Source: Spirochaeta sp.
GTDB taxonomy: Bacteria; Spirochaetota; Spirochaetia; DSM-2461
Reading direction: 5' to 3'
DNA: 5,069 nt
Assembly (NCBI GenBank): GCA_030635565.1
Contig: DAOVYP010000201.1
Coordinates: 1 to 5,069 of the forward strand
Part shown: positions 1-5,069 of the stretch, piece after piece
How the letters are laid out: each line of letters opens with the position of its first letter
Position numbering within the stretch: position 1 is the stretch's first letter
Position numbers and translations under genes: made by a program
The notes under the pieces: generated by a model
Seen by the model: the letters and a program-made list of their open reading frames with translations, nothing else
Told to the model about the DNA's origin: nothing
The model's database searches: none

Positions 1-891
1 CATGTGGCCGACCGGGTCACTATTCTCCGGGACGGACAGTGCATCACCACTCAACCCCTTGAAAAGCTCAGCACCGATGAAATAATACGCCACATGGTGG
101 GTCGACAGCTCACCGAACAGTATCCCCAGGCCGATATCACCCCCGGTGAGGAGATTCTACAGGTGGAAGACCTCACAAAAGAGGGACTATGCAGGGATGT
201 GAGCTTCTCTGTGAAGAGCGGCGAGATCGTCGGGTTCACCGGGCTGGTCGGGGCCGGACGTACCGAAATAATGGAGCTTATCTACGGCCACAGAAAGAAA
301 GATTCCGGCCGGATACTCTTCCGCGGCGAGGAAATCAACCCCCGCAGTCCCAGGGACGCGGTACGAAAAGGCATCGGTCTCATCCCCGAGGAACGAAAAA
401 AACATGGGCTCATTCTGGGCCTCTCGGTCTTCGATAATGCGGCCATCACCGTTCTGGAACGGTACTCCAGATTCGGTTTACTGCAGAGAAAACTCATCAC
501 CGGAAAGGTGAAGAAAATGATAAATGACCTCGCCATTAAAACCCCGTCAACGAAGCAGAAAACCCAGAATCTCTCAGGAGGCAATCAGCAGAAGGTGGTG
601 CTCTCCAAATGGTTCATCCGGGACTGCGACCTCTATATCTTCGATGAACCCACTCGAGGCATCGACGTGGGTGCAAAAGTTGAAATCTACAAACTCATGC
701 AGAGTCTGGCCGGTAAAGGCGCCGGTATCATCATGGTTTCCTCCGAGCTGACGGAAATCATGAACATGAGTGACCGCATCGAAGTCGTTTACGACGGTCG
801 CATCGTCAAGGAATTCGCCAAAGGCGAAACCGACGAGGAAGAGGTGATGGAATACTCCCTCGGCCTACGTGAAAAAGGAGTTCCCGCATGA
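1..891 (+). CDS. Sugar ABC transporter ATP-binding protein (RbsA/MglA type), 5'-truncated by window edge
   Basis: This is the cytoplasmic ATPase of a carbohydrate-uptake ABC transporter in the ribose/galactoside/xylose (CUT2) class. These proteins carry two fused ATPase domains and are about 500 residues long; here the reading frame is open to base 1, so roughly the first 200 residues lie outside. A GTG at base 4 is an internal valine, not a start: the preceding codon (His) fits the conserved end of the first ATPase domain (ADRVTILRDG). The second domain is complete. Its Walker A-like loop is GLVGAGRTE (bases 241-267), with Arg where Lys is canonical, which is normal for the second domain of this family. 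It also has the signature LSGGNQQK (571-594), Walker B and D-loop YIFDEPTRGID (634-666), and SSEL (739-750) in place of the usual switch His. The stop overlaps the permease start. The imported sugar cannot be read from the ATPase. Confidence 0.96.
   Translation, partial: HVADRVTILRDGQCITTQPLEKLSTDEIIRHMVGRQLTEQYPQADITPGEEILQVEDLTKEGLCRDVSFSVKSGEIVGFTGLVGAGRTEIMELIYGHRKKDSGRILFRGEEINPRSPRDAVRKGIGLIPEERKKHGLILGLSVFDNAAITVLERYSRFGLLQRKLITGKVKKMINDLAIKTPSTKQKTQNLSGGNQQKVVLSKWFIRDCDLYIFDEPTRGIDVGAKVEIYKLMQSLAGKGAGIIMVSSELTEIMNMSDRIEVVYDGRIVKEFAKGETDEEEVMEYSLGLREKGVPA
871..880 (+). promoter_or_regulatory. Ribosome binding site of the permease gene
   Basis: An A-rich stretch ending in AGGAG lies seven bases before the ATG at 888. 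It sits inside the last codons of the ATPase gene and supports the 888 start, which produces the ATGA overlap with the ATPase stop. Confidence 0.75.
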
Positions 892-1820
892 AAAGCCCCG
901 ACATCAAGCACATCATGAAGAACTACGGGATTGTCATCGCGTTCTTATTCATCTGCGTCATTCTGTCCATCCTCTCACCGGTGTTCCTCACCAAAATCAA
1001 CATCATCAACATCATCAGGCAGACATCCATTTACGGCATCATGGCCGTCGGCATGACCTTCGTCATACTCACCGGAGGTATCGATCTTTCGGTGGGATCA
1101 CTGCTTGCCATATCCGGCGTCGCCTGCGCCGGGATGCTCCATGCTGGCTACGGTCCCTTCCCGGCCTTCGTGGTGACTCTGATAGTGGGAACCTTCTTCG
1201 GTCTGGTGAACGGATTCATCATCAATGCCGGTAAAATCACTCCCTTTGTCGTCACCCTCGGAATGATGAGCATCGCCCGCGGCCTGACGATGATATACAC
1301 CCGGGGTTACCCCATTTCCGGTTTCGATGAAGGCTTCCGGAAAATCGGCGGCGGTTATGTCCTCGGTATTCCGATTCCCATCATCATCTTCATCGCCACC
1401 GTCGCCTTTGCCTGGCTCATCCTCACACAGACCCGGCTGGGACGCTACACCTATGCCATCGGCGGAAATGAGGAAACGGTACGGCTTTCGGGGATCAACG
1501 CTCCGTTCTTCAAAACCCTCATCTACGGCATATCCGGGCTCACGGCGGGAATCAGCTCCCTCATCCTCACTTCCCGTCTCAACTCCGCCGAACCCATCGC
1601 CGGAACCGGCTACGAGCTCGATGTTATCGCCGCCGTCGTTATTGGCGGTACCAGCCTCGCCGGTGGCCGTGGGGCGATCTGGGGCACCTTCATCGGCGCC
1701 CTGCTGATCGGCGTCATCAACAACGGCATGAACCTTCTCGGCATTACGGCATACTTCCAGCTCGTCGTGAAGGGCATCATCATCATCGGTGCCGTCCTTC
1801 TGGACAGGCTCCGGGATTAA
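888..1820 (+). CDS. Sugar ABC transporter permease (RbsC type)
   Basis: This is the inner-membrane channel subunit of the CUT2-class sugar importer whose ATPase lies just upstream. The 310-residue length is normal for RbsC-like permeases. Hydrophobic stretches fall near residues 14-34, 47-61, 68-86, 92-112, 117-137, 158-180, 207-228, 245-255, 262-283 and 290-305, consistent with eight to ten membrane segments. Family hallmarks are TGGIDLSVGS (62-71), the cytoplasmic loop GGNEETVRLSGI (192-203) that in this family contacts the ATPase, and AAVVIGGTSLAGGRG (248-262). The ATG overlaps the ATPase stop as ATGA and has a good ribosome binding site, so the two genes are probably translationally coupled, as expected for subunits of one complex. 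No separate sugar-binding protein gene is visible; it is probably upstream. Substrate is unassigned, but the catabolic genes that follow suggest a free monosaccharide. Confidence 0.96.
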   Translation: MKSPDIKHIMKNYGIVIAFLFICVILSILSPVFLTKINIINIIRQTSIYGIMAVGMTFVILTGGIDLSVGSLLAISGVACAGMLHAGYGPFPAFVVTLIVGTFFGLVNGFIINAGKITPFVVTLGMMSIARGLTMIYTRGYPISGFDEGFRKIGGGYVLGIPIPIIIFIATVAFAWLILTQTRLGRYTYAIGGNEETVRLSGINAPFFKTLIYGISGLTAGISSLILTSRLNSAEPIAGTGYELDVIAAVVIGGTSLAGGRGAIWGTFIGALLIGVINNGMNLLGITAYFQLVVKGIIIIGAVLLDRLRD

Positions 1821-1831
1821 GAAAGAATTAC

Positions 1832-1835
1832 GGAG
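1832..1835 (+). promoter_or_regulatory. Ribosome binding site of the cupin gene
   Basis: GGAG lies six bases before the ATG at 1842, within the 21-base gap that follows the permease stop. It supports this start. The gap is too short for an obvious separate promoter. Confidence 0.75.
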
Positions 1836-1841
1836 TAAGTC

Positions 1842-3062
1842 ATGAGCAAATCAATCATTCAAAACGCATTCGACGCCGGGAAAGGCATCCTGCGGCTGGC
1901 TCCGACCTGGGTACCCCGGGTATTCTGTGTACCGGGGCGGCGCATCAAGCTCCATCCGGACGACTATTACGCTCTGGGAGGCAAGAGAGGCGGCATCGAC
2001 GAGCGATGGTTCTCCTCCACCACCCCGGCGGACAACGGTCCCGATACAAGTGAAAACGAGGGATTGAGCTTCATCGTTTTCGAAGACGGCGGAAAAACCG
2101 AACAGGTCCTGCTCCGGGATGCCGTTGATGAACTCAAGGGCGATCTCATAGGTAAGAGGCTCTGGGACAGCTATGGCAAGTGGCCCATGTTTTCCAAGTT
2201 CTTCGACAATCAGGGCCCCCTCCCCCACCACATCCATCATCGGGACGAGCATGCCGCACTGGTGGGAGAGATGGGTAAGCCCGAGGCCTATTACTTCCCG
2301 CCTCAACTCAACAACCATGGCGGGGATTTTCCCTACACATTCTTCGGTCTGAACCCCGAAACCACCCGGGAACAGGTGAAGCAGGCCCTGATGGACTTTA
2401 CCAGGGGGGATAACGGCATAACCAACCTGGCTCCGGCCTACAAACTGGTTCCCGGAACCGGTTGGAATGTCGCCCCGGGCATCCTCCATGCCCCGGGAAG
2501 CCTCTGTACGTATGAGCCTCAGATGGCCGCCGACGTGTATGCCATGTATCAGTCCCTGGTAAACGACCAGATTCTCGACGAGTCGCTGCTCTGGAAAAAC
2601 ACACCGGAAGACAAGATCGGCGATTTCGACCACCTGGTGGATGTCATCGACTGGGAACTCAACATCGATCCATTGTTCTATGAGCACAACTTCATGGCAC
2701 CACGCCGGGTTGCGGCACCTGAAAAAATGGACGGTTATATCGAGAACTGGGTCTGTTACAAAACAACGGCCTTCAGTGCCAAGGAACTCACCGTCAAACC
2801 CGGCCGGACCGTCACCATCAGGGATGCCGCCGCCTACGGTATGTACGTTATCCAGGGACATGGCAGCTTTGGTGACTGGGACGTGGAAACCCCGGCCCTT
2901 ATCCGATACGGCCAGCTCACCAACGACGAATACTTCGTCAGCGAGCAGGCTGCCAAAGACGGCGTGAACATCAAGAATGATTCGAAATGCGACGATCTGG
3001 TGATCCTCAAGCATTTCGGAGCCGGTAATCCCGACCTGACCGTGGACGACTGGCAAGCATAA
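1842..3062 (+). CDS. Cupin protein related to class I mannose-6-phosphate isomerase
   Basis: This 406-residue soluble protein, with no signal peptide, is probably a cytoplasmic metal-dependent sugar isomerase or a close relative. The core matches the class I phosphomannose isomerase pattern. LPHHIHHRDEHA (127-138) aligns with the metal-site segment LSIQVHPDDEYA. GKPEAYY (145-151) corresponds to GKxExWY and supplies E148. VAPGILHAPG (210-219) supplies H216, followed by YEPQ (224-227). The implied metal ligands are H130, H132, E148 and H216, with His replacing the usual Gln at 130. A second, C-terminal cupin-like half spans about 300-395. The usual TYRxYD segment carrying a catalytic Arg appears as VYAMYQ (232-237) without Arg. 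At 406 residues it is longer than Bacillus-type enzymes (about 315). Placement between sugar permease and epimerase genes supports a catabolic role. The exact substrate is unknown; mannose-6-phosphate is doubtful. The fold assignment is firm, the reaction is inferred. Confidence 0.8.
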   Translation: MSKSIIQNAFDAGKGILRLAPTWVPRVFCVPGRRIKLHPDDYYALGGKRGGIDERWFSSTTPADNGPDTSENEGLSFIVFEDGGKTEQVLLRDAVDELKGDLIGKRLWDSYGKWPMFSKFFDNQGPLPHHIHHRDEHAALVGEMGKPEAYYFPPQLNNHGGDFPYTFFGLNPETTREQVKQALMDFTRGDNGITNLAPAYKLVPGTGWNVAPGILHAPGSLCTYEPQMAADVYAMYQSLVNDQILDESLLWKNTPEDKIGDFDHLVDVIDWELNIDPLFYEHNFMAPRRVAAPEKMDGYIENWVCYKTTAFSAKELTVKPGRTVTIRDAAAYGMYVIQGHGSFGDWDVETPALIRYGQLTNDEYFVSEQAAKDGVNIKNDSKCDDLVILKHFGAGNPDLTVDDWQA

Positions 3063-3072
3063 GAAAACTCAA

Positions 3073-3076
3073 GAGG
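3073..3076 (+). promoter_or_regulatory. Ribosome binding site of the epimerase gene
   Basis: GAGG lies nine bases before the ATG at 3086, in the 23-base gap after the cupin gene stop. A nearer ATG at 3078 is out of frame and meets a stop after three codons, so 3086 is the start. Confidence 0.7.
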
Positions 3077-3085
3077 AATGAAAAT

Positions 3086-3949
3086 ATGAACAACCCATTA
3101 GGAATACATTACGGCAGCTTCGTGAAAGATTGGGGGGAAGATGAACTCCCCCTCATAGCTAAGGTGAAGAATCTTGGTTTTGATCTTTTCGAGTTCGGTG
3201 CCCCGTGGCTGGTGGAACAAAGCGACGACGGCATAACCGCATTCCGCAGGGAAGCCGAAGACAACGGTGTGCAATTGGCCGTGAGCCTGGGTCTCACTGC
3301 GGCTCAGGATATCAGCTCCACCGACGCCTCGGTCCGAAAAGTCGGCCTAAATTATCTGACAGATCTGGCCCGGGCCATGACTAAAGTCGGTGCCGGTATG
3401 TGCAGCGGCATCATCCATGGTGCCTGGAACAGCAAGATCGACAGCTATGACGAAAAATCTGCACGGTGGGACAATAGCGTCAGATCCATGAAGGAAGCCT
3501 GCAATGTGTTTGCAGACGAAGGTGTGATTTTCGATGTCGAAGTGGTGAATCGTTTCGAGAATTTTCTGGTGAACGACTGCGCCGAAGCGATGAGATACCT
3601 CGATGATGTGGATTCCCCGCAGCTGGGCATTCACCTGGATACCTTTCATATGAACATTGAGGAAGATTCCATGGTGTCTCCTGTTATTCTGGCCGGCAAG
3701 CGCATGAAGCACTTTCACATCGGTGAGAATAATCGTAAGTTCCCCGGTTTGGGCAACATGCCCTGGAAGGAAATTTTCGCGGCTCTGAAAGCCGCCGATT
3801 ATGAAGGTCCCATCGCCATGGAACCATTCGTTCGCCCCGGCGGTGAAGTCGGCTCAGCCGTAAGTCTCTTCCGGGATTTAATGGACCTCAGTGATTACGA
3901 AAACGACATCCGACGTTCCGTTGACTTCGTCCGAGCCCTGATGGTATGA
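3086..3949 (+). CDS. D-tagatose/D-allulose (psicose) 3-epimerase family protein
   Basis: This is a cytoplasmic TIM-barrel enzyme expected to invert C3 of a free ketose, such as D-fructose/D-allulose, D-tagatose/D-sorbose or a ketopentose. The 287-residue length matches the family (about 290). All known active-site residues are visible: E152 and E158 in VEVVNRFE (151-158), D185 and H188 in LDTFHMNIEE (184-193), H211 and R217 in HFHIGENNR (209-217), and E246 in MEPF (245-248). From memory of the Agrobacterium enzyme, E152, D185, H211 and E246 bind the divalent metal (Mn or Co), and E158, H188 and R217 contact substrate; the numbering even coincides. GGEVGS (252-257) and the following FRDL (262-265) fit the family C-terminus. 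Its position behind a sugar importer and a putative isomerase fits use of a rare sugar. The preferred ketose cannot be told from sequence; other 3-epimerase specificities, such as L-ribulose, remain possible. Confidence 0.9.
   Translation: MNNPLGIHYGSFVKDWGEDELPLIAKVKNLGFDLFEFGAPWLVEQSDDGITAFRREAEDNGVQLAVSLGLTAAQDISSTDASVRKVGLNYLTDLARAMTKVGAGMCSGIIHGAWNSKIDSYDEKSARWDNSVRSMKEACNVFADEGVIFDVEVVNRFENFLVNDCAEAMRYLDDVDSPQLGIHLDTFHMNIEEDSMVSPVILAGKRMKHFHIGENNRKFPGLGNMPWKEIFAALKAADYEGPIAMEPFVRPGGEVGSAVSLFRDLMDLSDYENDIRRSVDFVRALMV
3946..3949 (+). other. ATGA stop/start overlap between the epimerase and xylose-isomerase-like genes
   Basis: The epimerase TGA and the next gene's ATG share these four bases. 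No convincing Shine-Dalgarno sequence precedes this ATG, so the downstream gene is probably translated by coupling to the epimerase. This implies a fixed ratio of the two proteins and a shared role. Confidence 0.8.
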
Positions 3950-4920
3950 AGTACAGTACCATCACCGGGTCGTTGAACAACATCGGCGACCGCTACATGT
4001 CCGGGGGCTACAAACGCCCCTACAAATATGAGGAACTCATCGCCGAACTTATAAAGATGAATGTCCTCGACGGTGTGGAGCTCAGCTTCTCTACCGAAGG
4101 CGGCGTGGAGTCCGACGAAGCCACAATCAGACCTCTGCTGGAAGCCAACGGGCTCGTACCCTCTTTCGTCAATTCCTCCCTGTTCGGCGAACAGAAATGG
4201 ATGTACGGATCTCTCTCTTCTCCGGACAAGGCCGTTCGTGAGCAAGCAATTTCCGACACCAAAGAAGGGCTGGATTTCACCCGGGCTGTCGGTGCCGCCG
4301 GATACAATCTCTGGACTGGGCAGGACGGCTTCGATTATTCGTTCCAAACAGACTACCAGAAACAATGGCAGGATTTCTCCGCGAGTCTGGCTGTCCTTTG
4401 CGATTACGCTCCGGATATCAGCATCACCATGGAACCCAAGCTACGGGAACCCCGTAACCGGTCCCTGGTGGATACCGTCACCACCGCCCTGCTAATTTGT
4501 GCTGAAGTGAACCGGGACAACCTGGGGCTCACCATTGACGTAGGACATACTCTCCAGTCAGGCGGAAACATGGCCCGGGATCTGGATATGGCTCTTAAAT
4601 CCGATCGTCTTTTCAACATTCATGCAAACGATAATTACGGTTCCTGGGATGACGATATGATTGTGGGATCTGTACGATTACCTGAGTATCTCGAAATGTT
4701 TTATGTTCTTGCCAAGCGGGGATATGACAAGTGGATCTCAGTGGACATCTTTCCCTACAGGGAAAATCAGTTCGAAGCCGTGCGGGAGAGTATTCTGTTC
4801 ATGGAAACCTATGCTAAACTGGTAAACAGAATCGGGATGAAGAAACTCGATGATCTCATCGAAGGTCAATCAGCCACAGAAATGATGAAATTAATCCGGG
4901 AGAGTGTATTTTCTGTGTGA
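3946..4920 (+). CDS. Xylose isomerase-like TIM-barrel protein, probable sugar isomerase of unknown substrate
   Basis: This 324-residue cytoplasmic TIM barrel is related to xylose isomerase (XylA, about 390 residues) but lacks the long C-terminal extension. Recognisable segments in order are: LWTGQDGFD (122-130) for the WGGREG motif with W123; MEPKLREPR (162-170) for the EPKPNEP hallmark with E163, K165 and E168; IDVGH (197-201) for PEVGH, with Asp replacing Glu and H201 kept; FNIHANDNYG (223-232) for FHIDLNGQNG, with His at the usual Asp; DDD (235-237) for the paired Asp ligands; and VDIFP (266-270) for the last Asp ligand. The catalytic His of XylA in its early FHDDD segment has no counterpart: GVELSFSTEGG (43-53) sits there. 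An aldose-ketose isomerase with altered specificity is likely, but another lyase or epimerase of this superfamily is possible. It is coupled to the epimerase by ATGA overlap, and TGA is followed directly by an in-frame TAA. Confidence 0.8.
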   Translation: MKYSTITGSLNNIGDRYMSGGYKRPYKYEELIAELIKMNVLDGVELSFSTEGGVESDEATIRPLLEANGLVPSFVNSSLFGEQKWMYGSLSSPDKAVREQAISDTKEGLDFTRAVGAAGYNLWTGQDGFDYSFQTDYQKQWQDFSASLAVLCDYAPDISITMEPKLREPRNRSLVDTVTTALLICAEVNRDNLGLTIDVGHTLQSGGNMARDLDMALKSDRLFNIHANDNYGSWDDDMIVGSVRLPEYLEMFYVLAKRGYDKWISVDIFPYRENQFEAVRESILFMETYAKLVNRIGMKKLDDLIEGQSATEMMKLIRESVFSV

Positions 4921-5000
4921 TAATCCTACGATTCAGGGATTTGACTGGATTTACGTATTTTACACTCAAAATCAACAGTAATATTTCTAACGGGTAATTC

Positions 5001-5029
5001 AGGCATTTTTCTTCCTTCTAGAAAAACCT
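5001..5029. repeat. Short AT-rich inverted repeat
   Basis: TTTTTCT (5006-5012) is complementary to AGAAAAA (5020-5026) around a 7-base loop. A further three pairs, AGG (5001-5003) with CCT (5027-5029), are possible past a 2-base bulge. The stem is mostly A:T and would be weak, so this may be chance in AT-rich DNA. It could otherwise be part of an operator or a weak transcript end. Confidence 0.35.
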
Positions 5030-5032
5030 ATC

Positions 5033-5063
5033 CAACCATGTGACCGATTTTCTTGCATGGTTG
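5033..5063. repeat. Perfect 8-base inverted repeat, CAACCATG / CATGGTTG
   Basis: The arms at 5033-5040 and 5056-5063 are exact reverse complements separated by 15 bases. No T-tract follows on the plus strand before the window ends. On the minus strand a GTTTTT stretch begins about six bases past the stem, so it could be a terminator for a convergent gene. It could equally be an operator for a regulator of the next gene. Its role is not determined. Confidence 0.5.
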
Positions 5064-5069
5064 AGAAAC

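Larger units (their letters stand above)
4921..5069. other. AT-rich intergenic region after the operon
   Basis: These 149 bases are clearly more AT-rich than the genes and contain no credible reading frame on either strand. They hold two short inverted repeats, listed separately. I found no strong stem followed by a T-tract on the plus strand, so the operon's terminator is either weak, Rho-type or beyond the window. A TTGACT at 4941 has no well-spaced -10 partner. Confidence 0.7.

Noticed and set aside
4..6. GTG at base 4 as the start of a short single-domain ATPase
   Set aside because: The frame is open to base 1 and the residues around it match the end of the first ATPase domain of a two-domain protein, so the gene is simply cut by the window edge.
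241..267. Walker A loop with Arg instead of Lys in the ATPase, as a possible inactivating change
   Set aside because: A degenerate GxxGAGRTE loop is the normal state of the second domain in the RbsA/MglA family.
1775..1790. ATC-rich triplet repeats in the permease gene, also near 987-1015 and 1379, as a microsatellite
   Set aside because: They encode isoleucine runs in membrane segments and are short and imperfect.
1914..1937. GC-rich inverted repeat (CCCCGG / CCGGGG) near the start of the cupin gene as a possible regulatory hairpin
   Set aside because: It lies within well-conserved coding sequence and encodes a repeated Val-Pro-x-Arg pattern; six base pairs are easily explained by coding constraint.
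1851..3056. A 401-codon open frame on the minus strand covering almost the whole cupin gene
   Set aside because: It is the mirror of a strongly supported coding gene, has no ribosome binding site before its start and no recognisable domain. Long antisense frames are common opposite GC-rich codons.
4922..4941. AATCC / GGATT stem just after the last stop codon as the operon terminator
   Set aside because: Only five pairs plus a possible G-U, a loop of about ten bases, and no T-tract after it.
4941..4966. TTGACT with TACACT as a promoter for a downstream gene
   Set aside because: The spacer is only 14 bases and the -10 match is partial; no better-spaced partner is present.

Overview
The window holds the downstream part of a tightly packed, plus-strand carbohydrate operon. 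It reads, in order: the C-terminal ~60% of a ribose-type (RbsA-like) sugar ABC transporter ATPase, a complete RbsC-like permease, a two-cupin protein related to class I phosphomannose isomerase, a D-tagatose/D-allulose 3-epimerase-type TIM barrel, and a second TIM barrel related to xylose isomerase. The last ~150 bases are AT-rich non-coding DNA with two short inverted repeats. I see no RNA genes, CRISPR array, insertion sequence or broken gene.

Layout: 1-891 ATPase (5' end outside the window); 888-1820 permease, joined to the ATPase by an ATGA stop/start overlap; 1842-3062 cupin protein after a 21-base gap with its own ribosome binding site; 3086-3949 epimerase after a 23-base gap with its own ribosome binding site; 3946-4920 xylose-isomerase-like protein, joined to the epimerase by a second ATGA overlap; 4921-5069 intergenic. 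No gap between genes is large enough for an obvious internal promoter, so one transcript is likely. Its promoter, and probably the periplasmic sugar-binding protein gene, should lie upstream of the window.

How the genes fit together (inference): the transporter brings in an unphosphorylated sugar. Three different isomerase/epimerase-type proteins are then available to interconvert aldose and ketose forms and to invert C3 of a ketose. The epimerase has the complete catalytic set of its family and is the firmest functional anchor. The cupin protein and the last TIM barrel keep metal-binding positions but differ from the model enzymes at catalytic positions, so their substrates are probably not mannose-6-phosphate and xylose. 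No kinase or regulator is seen here. A rare ketohexose, ketopentose or related sugar is a reasonable guess for the substrate, but the sequence does not settle it.

Organism: a bacterium with moderately GC-rich coding DNA, GGAG-type ribosome binding sites and an AT-richer intergenic region. The gene set and protein style remind me of free-living Spirochaetota, but that is an impression and not a placement.
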